64,000 nt of DNA, from positions 434,001 through 498,000 of the forward strand of contig VIIQ02000649.1 in NCBI GenBank assembly GCA_007449985.2. Reading direction: 5' to 3'. The notes beneath the pieces are model-generated. The model did not search any database and had not been told where the DNA came from. It saw only the letters and a program-made list of their open reading frames with translations. A program made the position numbers and the translations under genes. Shown piece by piece: positions 47,301-59,984 of this stretch (position 1 is the first letter of the stretch; each line of letters begins with the position of its first letter). Source of the stretch: Desmodesmus armatus (lineage: Eukaryota; Chlorophyta; Chlorophyceae; Sphaeropleales; Scenedesmaceae).

Positions 47301-50300
47301 ATGCGCACACCGCCCAACCGCACACCCGGCCGCACCCCAAACCCCAAACCATACAAACCCACGATCCTTCAACAGCTCACCTGCACCACTGGTGCGCACA
47401 TGGCGACCTTGAGGAAGTCCTCCACGTGTGGGGCCAGGGGTGCACCCCCAGACACCAGCAGCTTCACGTTGCCACCCAGGCGCTGCTTCACCTTCTTGAA
47501 CACAATCTTGTCAAACAGGGGAGAGGCCTACAGAACGTGTACGTGTCAACAATCACACAGGACTCAAGCTTGGCCTTGCACACAAGTGTAAGGGTGCTGG
47601 CAACAACGAAGTACAGCCACAGCTTTGCAGCACCTCTAGACGATTTCAGAGTGCGCTGACAGGCAGGCAATGAGCTGCATGCACATGGTGTCATTTGTTC
47701 CCATCTGCAACCACACCATGTCAAACCACATTTGCCACTGTTCATCACGGCCCCTGCGCCACCCCTTCACATTGCACAATCACTTGTACGTGCTGCATGC
47801 CCCATGTCTACACCCCCCCCCCCATGAGTGCCATGCACTTTTGGCTGAGCCAGCTACTGTGACTGTAGCTCTGTAACTGCTGTAACTGCTGCATCAGCCG
47901 GCCCACCTTGTCCTGGTTGAAGCCCTGCCTCAGGAAGAACAGCTTGCGTGCCATGGCGTAGTTGAACAGCAGCTTCTTGATGCCGCCAGCCTCATTCACC
48001 TGACAGCACAAAAAACACAGTACAGTAACGTACAGGTATGGGGAACAAGGTCCCACACTCGGCAGTACGGTAGCCAGCAAGCCAACGGCTCATGAACGTG
48101 CCCATAGGGCCTGATACTTGAGGTACCCCAATGTCTCAATGACAGATTTCCCTTGCACAGCAGCCCGCATCATACAGGCACATGTGACAGACACACTCGC
48201 AACGAGACTACCAGTGTCAGTGCAGTCCACCTCTGTGACAGCAACTCCTTCACGAGCAGTGGACACCACAGCATGCATATTGAACGACCCAAAGGTACAT
48301 GAACCTGACTTTGAATAAATGCAGGTACTGCCAGCACGTACGCCTGACTGTGGGTGCCTGTCCACCCCCCTTGACCCCTACACAAGGGCCATTGCATTTG
48401 TTCGGGCTACTGAATTGTCCACTCCAGGTCAGTATCAGGTGTCTACTCTCACCACCCCGCCTACAGCTGTGATCTGTCAATGCTCTGCCATTGTCGCATG
48501 GCCAAGCATTGACAGATTACAGCAGTGGGTGAGAGTGGTGGGGAGGGACACCATGACGTCAGATCTGGAATGGACCACAACCCCCCGCTTATGTCGACTG
48601 TTACCCCCCCCCCCAACCACCCACACACACACGTTACAGCTGCTTGATCACAAACACAAGGGCCTCACCCCAGCAGCCCTCCGAGCTGATGTCACTTGCG
48701 CTCTCTTGCGGAGCTCGCTACCATGAACAGTCTCATGCATACAGCATATCCTGCTCTGTGCACTGTATCATGGCCACTTCATCGCCTGCACTACCCAAGC
48801 ACAGCCCACGCTGCACGAAAAAGAGGGCATGCTTTCCTGCCACTGCTGCTGTCGCATCCACTGCGAGTCGGCTAGTGCCTATGTGTCCGACTCAAGGTCA
48901 ACTGTTGAGGCTGACACAGAGGCCACCAGAAGACCCCTCTGAATGAGACAGCAGCTGCAGCAGGACTCCTGCTGTCGGAAGCCGCCACAAGCCCAAGATG
49001 ACAAAGCTAGCTCTCTTCTGGGGTGCAAGGTGCTGGCGCTGGTTATTTTGTTGCAGCCGCTGCCGACCTATCAGCCCAGCGAGCAGCACCTCAGATTGAG
49101 TTGGCCAGCCATGTCAGGTTTCGCAACTGCTGCGTTTCTTGTGGGTTCAAGAAAATGGGTTAGGGTTTCAGGGTGATGGTACCCCCTAAGGGTGATGGTG
49201 CCCCCATTGACAAAGTGCAACGCTAAACCCTCACCTGGTCAATGACCCTGCTGTAGATGCGGTCAAACACACGTGGCACTCCAATGAACACGCTGGGCTT
49301 CAGTGCACCAATATCATCCACCAGAATGTTGACATTGCCCTGCCAGTACCCGATCTTGCAGCCCGCGCTGATCATCATCTCCTCACAGGTCCTGCACAGC
49401 GGCGGCAGTGACGGTGGCAGCACAGCACAACAACGAGTCTGAGAGTTCCACGCGCTCTATCAGCTTGTACTTGTAACCCTAATGCAACAGCGGCAGCAGC
49501 GATGGCAACACTGAAGGCAGTTGTGGCAACAATGCCAGCCAACGGTGACGTCACAGCAGTGGTGGCAGCAGTGTCAAGCTCAATCCTGTGTGTCAAGTGC
49601 CATCGCCCAGACAGCAGAGTGCCCTTGCACACACACTTCCCTCCCGCCTTCCCTCAGCCACAGGTACCACACAAGTTTGAACACCCTCAGGCCCTGAACC
49701 CCACCTGTCAAAGATGTGTGCGAGGGGCAGGTATGATAGTGTGCTGTCGCCAGGGCCCAGGTGGAACATTCAGCCAAAGGTACCACAGAGCTTTTGGACA
49801 CCCACAGCCCTGAACCCCACCTGTCAAAGATGTGTGCCAGGGGGAGGTATGACAGTGTGCTGTCGCCAGGGCCCAGGTAGAAGTTTCCAGACTCCAGGAA
49901 GGCCTTCAGGCTTTGCACCGTGGCACACACAGCAGAGTGCTTCAGCAGCACGCCCTTGGGGTCACCTGCAGAGGAGAAACCGAAGCAGGGCACCGCTGGC
50001 TGAAGAAACCACAAAACAGCAAGAACTTCTTGCTTTCTGAAAGGCTTCCACGTTGATGCATGAAGACCCTCTCTGATGCGACAGGCCTGAAATTGTGAAG
50101 ACTCTGGAGCTTTCTGGCGGCTCAGAAAGCCGCAATGTTGTGGCCTGTCACAGTTTGGCTAGCACAGTGTCAGGAAGACAGCGCGGCAGGTGTGCACAAG
50201 CACGACCACACCACATTCCAAAAGCACCACACATGTCAGATTAGTTTTGCCCTGACCTGGATTTCCTTTACAGTAGCAGTCATAGCATGATGATCCCAAT

Positions 50301-52531
50301 GCTGACTGGCATCCTCCCACACAACTCCACAAAACTCTCCACAGAAAAGCAACCCACCTGTGGTGCCGCTGGTGTACATGATGGTGGAGTAATCATCAGG
50401 TGAGGGGGGCACTGGCTCTGCAGGCTTGGCCTTGCCCATCTCACGCAGCTCATCATACGACACCACCTTGAGGCCCAGGCCCTTCAGGCTCTGCAAGGGG
50501 AGGGGACGGAGGCAGGGAGAAGAGCATGTGTGTGCCGACATTATTTGCATTGAAGGTGTTATCAGTGAGGTAGCAGGGACCAGTGAGGTGGCAGGGAGAC
50601 ACGCCAGTTCCAGGGCCTTCAGACTTTGACTGTTTTGGGGGAAAAGAAGTGTGGAGACAGACACTGCCGAGGTGTGCGACACGTGGGGTGAGGGAAGGAC
50701 AGCAGAGAACAACTGATTACAGCAAACAAACTCCATGCACAGTTCATCAAATGGCAGCACCTTGGGATCAACGGCCATCAGATTCTGAGTGCATTGGTAA
50801 GTGGGGGTGGCAGGCGCCTAGGGAGCGCAAAAAAAGCCTGGGGCGGCAAACCCACACCCACATGCAACCTGGCCACCCCGGCGGCCACAAACCTACTGGG
50901 GCAAGCATCTGCACACCCCGCTGCTGCATCCCCCTTGGCCCACCAGCGACGCAACCTGCACCCCATGCATCACCCCATGCATCCCAACAGCTGCACACTT
51001 GAACCAATATATGCCGCGTATGCCCCAACCAATGTATGCCTCGTACACCCCACAGACAGCATACCTCTGTTGCTGCTGCGTCCTCCTTGCCCCAGTAGAT
51101 GATTGTGGTGAAACGAGATGTGTCCACGCCCTTGAGGGCCTTGGCCAGGCCGGCCAGCTTGCGCGCATCTGCAAATGCCATGACTGCCTGCAGAACCAAA
51201 TTTGCAGCAGCAGCAGCAGCAGCAGCAGAAGCAGCGGCAGCAGCCCATGCAGCAGAGCTTGCGCACAATTGTTTTGGCTGCATGTCAAACGCCCTGGAAA
51301 CTGCCTGCCACATGGCACCCTGTGTGAATGCTGCCATCAATTCTGCTGGAATGCTGCCCTTGATACTGCTGGCACATTCTGCTGGTTCCCTGCTGTTAGT
51401 ACATCCCGCTGTGCCATGCAACTGTTTGGGAAAGCCCCAGAAATGCTGCGGGTTCTGGGTGGTTGAAGATGCACCACTGACAAAGCCAGCTGTGCATGCT
51501 GCTGTGCGGTAGGGCTAGCGCCGAGCAGCGTCTTGGGGAAACAAAAGCTGCCACCCACCTCAGAGTGGTTGATGATGTACTCCACTGCATTCTCGCCCAG
51601 GGTATCGTACAGGGGCACGCACTGATATGACATGCGGTTGCAGGCCTGCAGCGGATAACGGCAGAACACAGTAAGGGGCATGACATGACGTGAGGCAGGG
51701 ACGGTGAGCAGGCATGCAGGGAGCGCTTCTGGCGCACAAGAGCACCCTGCATAAGCAATGTGCACCAGAAAACGTGGCTTTCACAGCCATGTTTGTGCTT
51801 GCATATGACGCAATTGAGTGTGTGCACCCTTCCATGCAGTTGCAGCTGTAGGTGGCGTGCCAGGTGGCATGCCAGCTGGCAGGTGGTGTCGAGTATAGTG
51901 TTGCTGCTGGCCCAGCTGGCATTATTCAGGATGCTGCAAAACGTGACGCATAAACATCAAAACACAAAGCTGCTGAGGCAGGTGCAGATTTCTGAACTTG
52001 ACCCAATCCACCAACAGGTCCACTGCTGCAAGAAGGTACTGTCACTGCAGGTCACCCGATCTCTGCTGTGCACTGCCTATCCCTCCACCGATTGCGGAAC
52101 AAAACGTGCACGTATAAGAGTGCGAAGAAGGACACTTGCAGCAGGAACAGGCCCACCTGCATGGCCAACATCCACTCAGGGCAATTCACTCCATACACTC
52201 CAACCCTCTGGCCTGCAGTCAGGCCCAGGGCTGCAAGGCCAGAGGACACCTCGTTCACACGTGCTCCTGTCTCCTCGTACGTCATCCACTGGTAAGGCCC
52301 AGCCTTGCCATCCTCGCCAATAGGGCGCCAGCCCAGCAGTGGCTCCTTGCTGTACTTGGCCACAGACTTCTGGAACAGCTCATGCAGCGTGACGTGCTCA
52401 GACTGAGGGAAACCATCCTTGGCAATGCCCAGGCGGTATATCTTGGATGCAGACGGCCTGCTTGGCGTGGCCTCCCTGATCTCCCCGAGCCCAACCAGGT
52501 ACGTGTTGCGTGGCTTCAGTTCCTTGGCCAT
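44317..52531 (-). CDS. Long-chain acyl-CoA synthetase (LACS)
   Basis: Fifteen exons: 52531-52157, 51645-51559, 51187-51065, 50490-50358, 49965-49821, 49391-49235, 47999-47907, 47527-47381, 47070-46950, 46764-46676, 46349-46224, 46032-45870, 45505-45423, 44876-44757, 44451-44317. All junctions are GT-AG and in phase, giving 698 aa. The enzyme makes acyl-CoA from fatty acid, ATP and CoA. Motifs: AMP-binding loop YTSGTTGDPKGV (exons 4-5), [55 protein letters not shown], and [21 protein letters not shown]. The start [11 protein letters not shown] has no obvious presequence, and the end GPVLATA is not a peroxisomal SKL signal; an ER or cytosolic-face location is likely. Several introns hold duplicates of neighbouring exon edges. 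The end was set by counting codons; allow one base. Confidence 0.93.
45491..45736 (-). repeat. 73-74 bp minisatellite containing LACS exon 13 edge
   Basis: Three full units and a partial one, starts at about 45491, 45564, 45638, 45712. The first unit overlaps the 5' edge of exon 13; each later unit repeats the intronic CTGCAG acceptor and the first coding bases (GCAGTGTTGCTGAGCTG). Confidence 0.85.
46094..46130 (-). repeat. Intronic duplicate of part of LACS exon 11
   Basis: GAAGATGTTCTTCTTGCGGT and neighbouring bases are repeated from exon 11 (46235-46262, encoding DRKKNIF). Confidence 0.7.
49680..49780 (-). repeat. Intronic duplicate of LACS exon 5 end
   Basis: About 100 bases including the donor side (CACCTGTCAAAGATGTGTG) and the [16 protein letters not shown] part are repeated from 49800-49880. 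Confidence 0.75.
50600..50632 (-). repeat. Intronic copy of LACS exon 4 start
   Basis: On the minus strand it reads SLKALELA behind a CAG, resembling the true exon 4 start SLKGLGLK (50490). Confidence 0.45.
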
Positions 52532-53696
52532 TTTGCCTTTTTTGAGAATGAAAAAATTACCTTTATCCAAAAGCAGAAACGTGGTCACCAGCCATTTGGA
52601 CTCGGCTCAGGCGTTCCAGTGGCGTTTGTGTGTTTTTGTGCGACGCACATGGTGGCCATGTAGCTATCCAGTACGTACGTTTTGGAATGAGAATTACTAA
52701 ATATGGTTGCCAGCGTCTGGCTGGTTGAGTTTACTGCATCTGTGAAGCAACAGCAATCTGGTCTGGCGCTTCCAACCCTCGCACTCTCACCCTGCCCTAC
52801 ACTTCCACCTTGCAAGCCAAGTACGGCAGCTGGTTTTGCAGATGATTAAATCTGACATTGCAGGGCTTGCCTGCAACTTGCCCTCATGAGCAGCATTCTG
52901 CCTGTGCTGCTGTGTCCCACATGCTGGTAGTCCACGTCCCGGACTCCATGGTGCAGCAAGTTTACACATGCTGGGGCCAGGTCAACACACAGACAGAGTG
53001 GGACTGAAGAGCACGCTTGACCTGCAGCTGTAGGGCTGACTGGCGGTCACATCAGTCTGTATTCCTGGCTCAACAGTGGCCCAGTAGGCCAAGTGGGCAA
53101 CCACCAGCCAACCTTCTGGCAATCCCGTTGCTACGTGTGCAAAGGAGCAGCACACAGTTTTTGAAAAGGCGAAGGCTGTGCTGCAGGTGCTGTGCCGGTA
53201 TGTGCTGACATGTTGCAGCCCCTGTGGCCATGCAGGTTGTGCCTGTGGCGGGGTGTGCCTTTTTGTCGGCCATGCATGGCATATAGCGCATGCATTCAGC
53301 ACCTCCATCTTCTGCTCGAGTCACTTCTTAGGCTGCTCTGTGCTGTGCTGTGCTGTGACGTTTTAGTCATTTTTGTCCTAAGCCTCAAGTCCTTGAAGTG
53401 GGTGCAGGGGGAGCCCTTGGTATACCGTTAGTCATCCCCAGGGACTTGGGTTTGCAGGGTGAGAGTCTTCACAAGGTCACAGCAGATCTGGCCAACAGAT
53501 TCAAAATCAACTGCTGCAGCAGCCATCAACAGGTCAGGGTGGCTAGCAGGGCCCAGGATCCCTGCCCTCTCTGACCCTGGAGCGCTTGGTTCAGCCGCAC
53601 CACTTCGAAAGAAACAAAGAGAATTCAAAAGCCAACCAACTGAGAGTGGTGTTGCAATGTAAACAAGATGATGTGTACAGGGCAGCACCATTGAAG
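52532..53696. other. LACS upstream region
   Basis: No confident gene. A short minus-strand frame near 53525-53430 (MAAAAVDFESVGQICCDLVK) could be a first exon, but no good donor follows. Confidence 0.35.
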
Positions 53697-54035
53697 ATAG
53701 AACGTCTAACGCCCGGGTGGCGTCAGTACTGCATCGATTCCGTCCTACTGTTTTTGATGCACAGGGTGTACCCTGGATTGTGACTGGGCTGTCACAGGCG
53801 GCTACTAGTAGTTATCTGGGTGACGCTTTCTGATTGCAGGGCTGCTGCTGCCAAGGTGCTAAACAGTTGCTGCTGCTGGGCTGCTGCTGCTGGGCTTGCT
53901 GCTGCTGATGGCCCTTCACGTCCTTCCAAGGCCCTGGAACGTAGCGCTTTCAAGATTGCAACTACATGTGACACGATGGAGCACCATTATGGCACTGAAC
54001 TGGTCGCTCACACTCTGGGCTCAACTGCAAGCTTG

Positions 54036-54066
<31 letters not shown>

Positions 54067-54655
54067 GAGTGAACAAAGCTGCTGCGCCCTTGCATCCCTA
54101 TCCTGTGCCTGCGTCGCTGATGGGCAAAATCCAGCTAAAGTCCTTATGTCTTCGGCACGCGCATCCACAGCTGACGGACTGTTAGTCACCCATTACTCAA
54201 CCCCGCACTTGTCTCGCAGCCTCTACCCAAGGGCCCCATGAAACGTTTTTCCATTCTTATCTTTCGATCACCTTTTCCCTGCCCTGTTGTGTACGGTGCA
54301 CTGTGCACGTGCAAGGAAATGGTCCATGAATTTAACTGCGCTATTCAACCAGGCTATTGCGGCACACAGGCGTGCCGCAGCCGTCACCGACAAATACGTA
54401 CGTACATCGTGGCATTATACCATTGGACGTTCTCGTAACCAGGAGCTGCAGCCATGTTGGCGTTTGCTACGGCAGCATCCATACCCAGCAGACTAAGGAC
54501 ATTGTAAATCCTTTCCACCAATACATTCCTGAACGACTAGCCAAGGCCTGCTGCGGCACATCTTGGACATTACTTCAGACCAGTTTTACCAGTCATGTGT
54601 GTGGGTGTGAGACCCGTGCGCTGTATTGGCATCTATTCCTAAAGGAATCGATGCA
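53697..54655 (+). repeat. Degenerate ~0.92 kb dispersed element, right copy
   Basis: Reverse complement of 2685-3604 and its ~35-base extension. The 12-base inverted ends are at 53730-53741 and 54644-54655. Plus-strand reading gives DGPSRPSKALE, a Gln run with RVN, and CTCKEMVH, the counterparts of the left copy. Frames are interrupted. Confidence 0.6.
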
Positions 54656-55561
54656 ATACTTGAACTGCCCGCCTACTGAAGCCTCGGTGAGCAAGTACAC
54701 CGAGAGGCAGGAGAACCCTGTGTCATCACATGCATATGGCTTCTGGTGCACAGCAACTATTTGGCAATAGATGGACGATCGCTACTCCTTTCAGGGGTAT
54801 GCTGGCGACCTCAGCATTTTCAACCACCATGATATGTGGTTTGGAGGCCACAGCAGGGCCGTCACAACAGCACGATGCACCAAGCACACCCCATCGATCA
54901 ACGTGCTGAAGTGTCAGACATTAGCTAATTGCATCTCGTGCTGCAGTGTGTGCTGCTTTGGGCTTGGACACTGTGACTGCAGACATGCCAGGTCGCAGCT
55001 GTAACTACTTGAGGGTCAAATTGTATTGAGAAAAGAACATCAAGTGCTGTGGCACCAGCACTCCCTAGCAAACATTTCCCTTCACACCAACACACAGACA
55101 TAGAGGTGGAACTTGCCCTTTCAGCATTGCAGCTCCCTCACAACCAGCGCACCATCCAAGCCAGCAATCCAACAGACATGAGCGAAGCCCCTACAAGAAA
55201 CTGTACCCGTCACATGATCCGGTTTCAAGAGCTGGCAGGCGCGTTCGGGAGCTATAACTATTAACAACTCATGTCAGAGAGGTTTCGATGGGGTTTGGTA
55301 GCAAGAGGCTCTAGGGAAACGTTGCAGCACGTTTACGCGGGATCTGGAAAGGCGGGAGCAGTTATTTAGCGAGACACAACTTACACGGTTCGCTGAATCA
55401 CCATCGCGGCAACTTCAGTACAGAGATATCAGCAACGTATGTCAGATTCTGCAAAAATCTGGCAGGTGCCAGCAGCTTGACAACCCCCAACAAACCAGCA
55501 AACATTGAGTGGCCCATTACCACACTGGCTTGTTGCTGACAGGTACCAGCAGTATCGCAGG
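54656..55561. other. Upstream flank of M5
   Basis: No gene; contains the M5 promoter element. Confidence 0.45.
55319..55363 (+). promoter_or_regulatory. Conserved two-part upstream element of M5
   Basis: ACGTTGCAGC at 55319-55328 and GCGGGAGCAGTT at 55352-55363, 199 bases before the ATG: the same order and orientation relative to the gene as in M1-M4. Confidence 0.6.
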
Positions 55562-58500
55562 ATGGGAACAGAAGCACCCCGCTGGTGGAGGCAGCTGCTT
55601 GACCAGCTGCAGGTTGCGGCAGCGGAAGCATCGGCAGCAGCAGCCACCGCCGCCGCAGCAGCAGCAGCAGACGGTAATACAGCAGGCAAGGGCTGGCAGC
55701 CGAGCAATCTGCAGGCTATTGTTGACACTATTGACAACATCGGCGACCTGCCAGACAAACTGCCCAAGGCGGTCTGGAAGAAGGTTTTGGCACTACAGGT
55801 GTGTTTTCCTGCAGCACAAGGTTTCTGCCAACCTGCTTTGCTCTGCAGCACTGCCAGTGCTGGTGACCAGGAGCAGCATGAGACTTACCGCGCAGCTTCT
55901 TTACTTCATGACAGTGCGCTGTCTCTCAAAACAATACTAGTGCTGCTTTGTTGCCCTGCAGGTGCCACACAAGCTCGTCTCAGCGTGCTGCCAGCAGCCT
56001 GACAGTGTCCAGCTCATGGCCCAGCCATTTGCACTCGCAGTACGCTGCCTCATGTGGGCAGGATCCCAATTGTGTGCGGACACCACCACCAGCATCAGCC
56101 TGGCTGAGTCCTTCCTGCAGCAGCTACAGCAGTCAGACCTCCTGCAGCACCTGGCAGCTGCCATGTCACACACCACACATCACATCTGGGAGCTGCAGAG
56201 CCAGGCTGGCTCTGATGTGCTGACAGCGGAACTGGCTGACTCAGCATACAACCACAAGCAAGACTGGGGCCCCAGCTGCAGCAGCCTACAGCAGCTGCAC
56301 CTACATGCAGGACAGCTGTGTGGATGTGTGAAGCACCTGCAAGGCCAGGTGGAATCAATCAACCAGCGCACTGACAGCACACGCTGGCACGAGCTGCTGC
56401 TGCCAGTAGCAGTTCCCGCCCTGGAGCTGTCTGTGCTGACTGTGCAGCATGTGAGCACCTGCCTGGAGCTGCTGCCAGCGCGAGCGATCCTGCCGCCAAA
56501 ATCGCTGTGGCAAGCGCTGTTGAATGCATGTGACACCACAAAGCAATACGCGGTCTGGTGTTCAGCCAAGTGCAGCTGCTGTGCTGGACTGCGGCAGCAG
56601 ATGCTGCAGTCGCCATACCACCTCCCTGCAACCTGCATTGCTCTCCTTGTGGCAGCCTACAGGACCTTGATAAGCAGAGAGTCAGACGCATGGATCAACT
56701 CAGCGACTAGCACCACCAGCAGCAGCCAGCAGCAGCTACAGCAAGTCCAGATGTTGCGACCACGCTGGGCAAAGGCTGCCTGGGAGCTTGCCTGCAGCCG
56801 CCATGACGCCCTGCCTGCCTCCCACTACCTGCTGCTGCAGCTGACGGGCTGCAGCAGCAAGGCAACCCTGTGGGCAGCGACCGGCCACAGCACCAATGCT
56901 AACACAGACATCTTGACAGCTACAGCCCTCAACCTTCGTGACGCCCATGACCACCTCTCAGCACGGATTCGGCAGGACTTCAGCAGCCCTGAGCTGGTGC
57001 CAGAAACCTCGGCAGCATTCCTGCGGCATGCCGTGCTGCTGCACTGGGGTTGGCACTACTGGCAGGAGAGCCAGGGAGGTTTCTCCTTGCCCCGTATGTC
57101 ATGCGTGCGGAATGCCTGGGCAGCTGGCCTCCGCAGCTTGAATGCTCTTATACAATGCAGATCGCTGTGCCAAAATGAAATGGAGCTGGCCCAGCTACAG
57201 CAGCAGCAGTTGCACGAGCAGCAGCAGCAGGTGCAGCAGCAGCAGCCGCAGCCGCAAGAGCAGCCGGAGCAACAGGAGCAGCAGCAGCAGTCCTCAAGAC
57301 AGGTGCTAACGGAACAGCCATCAGCCCTGTTCTTCCCTGTCCCTGTCTACCTCCAGGTCTTGGATGATGTGCTGCTGCTGGTGTACAGGCTGTTGACCTT
57401 GCTGCTGTCTGCAGCAGCAGCACAGCAGCAGCCAGCTCAGGCAGCCAGCAGCAGCAGCAGCAGCATCAGTGCAAACGCCAGGAACAGGAACACCCCTAAC
57501 CAGCAGCAGCAGCAGCAGCAAGATCAAAGCTCAGAGTTGGCGCATTGCCTGGAGATTCTGATAGAAACCTACACAGCCCTCTCTTCAAGCCACATGACAG
57601 GGTACGCTGGCATGCAGCCGATGCCTTATGAAGAGTACGCCGACATGATTTGCTGCCTAGAGGCACCCGTCTTGCGTGAAGACGCGGCAGTCTGGTTCCA
57701 GCATGCAGGACAGATATGCATAGTTCTGGAGGCCTGTGTGAGGGAAGCAGCACGCAGCCAGACTGATCAGTCAGCGGGTTCATACCAACTGTTTCCTGCA
57801 GGAGCGCTTGAAGTATCTGCAGCAGCGGTGCAGCTTATCAACCCTACAGAGGTAGGGCTGCGGGGCCCTCTGCTGCAAGCTGCTGCTGCTGCTGCCAGTC
57901 CTGGCAGCAAGGAGCAGCAGCAGCTACATGGGCTGCTGCGCAGCATGCTCAAGTGGGCGGGAGTGATGGGGTCAGAACAGCGGGTGCTAGCAGAGCAGCT
58001 GCGTGCGGCTGTGGCTGTAGCAGCAGCAAACATGCTGCTGACAGCAAGCAGGGCGCAGAAAGCTGCTGTTGCTGCTTCAACAGCGTCAGCGGAAAGTGTA
58101 GCAGAAGGGGACAGTGCTAGCTCCAGTGCTGTTGCTGGTGGCAGCAGTCACCACCAAGGAGGCAGCACTGAGCAGCCAGCACAACACAGCACACCAGCGG
58201 TTGCCCCTCCGGCATCGAAAGAGTCAGTAATGCCCCACTTACCCTGGCTGGGTGTGCTGGGGTGCTGCTGCCTGCAGTGGAGCCAGCAGCTTGCCAGCCT
58301 GCCAACTGACAACGCTGCAGCAGCAGCTGCTGCGGCTCAGTCAGGACTGCCGCACTGCGTCCGTGGTGTGCTGGTTGCACTTCCACAAGGCCTTCGCAAT
58401 GTCTGGGGCACAGCTGTGCAGGATGTCTGGAGTGGAGGGCCCCTGATCTCTCTGTTTGTGGAGACAGTCTGTGGATGGCTGTCGTCTAAGGACAACTTCC

Positions 58501-58907
58501 TGGTGCTGGTGAATCAGTCATGTGGCGATGTGGGTGCAATCACTAAGGCTAGTCAGGGGTGCCTCGGTGCATGCAAGGCTGTGCGGGACAGTATCCAGCA
58601 GCACCCAGATGCCCCCGTACCCCTTGCTGGGTATGCGCAGCAGCTGTCAGCACTTGGTGAGGCTCTGTGCTCTGTTGCACACAAGCAGTCCTGCAACAAC
58701 CCCACCTGCAGCAACCTGTCGGGCCCGTCAGAGCTGCAGCTGGTCAAGGGCAGGAGCAATACCTGCTCAGGCTGCCGCACTGCCCGCTACTGCAGCCCTG
58801 AGTGCATGAGGCAGCACTGGAAGCAGCACAGGCCAGTGTGCAAGGTGATGGGAAGGACAGCAGCTGGAGCGGCAGCAGAGGCAGCTGCGGGTTCAGGGTC
58901 TGCCTGA
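55562..58907 (+). CDS. MYND zinc-finger Q/S-rich protein, copy M5 (intact)
   Basis: Exon 1 55562-55798 (79 codons) and exon 2 55962-58907 (982 codons with stop), 1060 aa, no lesion. N-terminus MGTEAPRWWRQLLDQLQ plus an Ala-rich run; exon 2 begins VPHKLVSACCQQPDSVQLM. A Gln-rich spacer (57190-57295) precedes FPVPVYLQVLDDVLLLV. The C-terminal MYND finger (58692-58841) has CNNPTC, CSGC, YCSPEC and HWKQHRPVC, followed by a short Ala/Gly tail. It is on the strand opposite to M1-M4 and M6, and its exon 1 is closest to M4 and M3. With M4 it is the reference for judging the lesions in the other copies. Confidence 0.85.
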
Positions 58908-59984
58908 GGACCCATGTCAGGCCCACCAGCAAGCTGGCTAGCCAACCAGCGCTGGTTGGTTGTGTGCTGAATCGATTGTCGATGTTGTTGTGCTGCCCTT
59001 GCTATTGTGTGGTGTTGCGCTGTTTTTTTTGGTGTGCAGCCAAACCATCCAAAGCAACTGTCCCCGCTGCTGCACCTATTTTTCTGCACACTGCATGCAG
59101 TACATGCAGTGTATTATTATCTGAAGCTGATGGACCATGCTGAGCCCAGCACCGAAAGAGGTTGGCATGATGTATGTCACATTGACTGACAGCAAGAGTT
59201 TGAATAAACCTGCAACCAGGACTAACCGATTTTCCCGCCACAACAGCCTTCATCCTGACAGGGCGTGCAGTGAAGTGGGTCACTAGAAGTCACTTTTCAA
59301 TGATTGAGGATCAGGCCTGCATCCACAGACAGAGCATGTCAAACACCACTTACTTACTACCAAGCCAGTTGAGGCATTGCGTGATGTGCGGGGCAGAGCA
59401 AGGGTCACTCACAATCACACGCTCACTTGGCATGCCAAAGAAGCAGGCCTTGCTCAACACAGAGCTTGCAGGTGTCTTTGCTGTAGCAGCTGCCTTCACA
59501 AACCACGGCCACGGCATCTTGCCGTACGCAAACACAGTGGGCACAAATCTGCCATGCACCATGCGATGCCCTCAAAACTTGAGTGCTGTGAAGTTGCCAT
59601 CCGCTACCAGCTGTGTACTCGTGCAGCAGTACTACTACTGCAGCGTACAGACCACGCAACATAGCAGGATTATTTGGCCCAACCCCCACTCAACATTGTC
59701 AGTAGCCTTACTCCATGCACAAAATGGTGGCATAATGCCAGGCATGTGCTGTCACAGCTACCGTAGCTGTGCTGTTATTAGCTGTACAATATGCCGAGGA
59801 AAACAAGGACACCCCAATTGGGCCTGACTCAGGCAGTGCCATACGGCCTTTCCGACTACTGATTATGTCATGACAGCAACTACAACGTACTACAGAACAC
59901 TGCAACAATTGCACCTTGCAGGGCATCATTTAGCACAGCCAACGGTCAGCACGATGTTGACAAGCCCAACTCATCAAGAGGGCT
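58908..59984. other. Intergenic between M5 and M6 (tail to tail)
   Basis: A piece of the MYND downstream flank, inverted, at 59125-59165. No gene supported. Confidence 0.45.

Noticed and set aside
49150..49170. Telomere-like GGGTTAGGGTTT
   Set aside because: A single short occurrence inside a LACS intron, no array.
59270..59827. 185-codon plus-strand frame between M5 and M6
   Set aside because: No recognisable domain, biased low-complexity composition, and no splice-supported extension.
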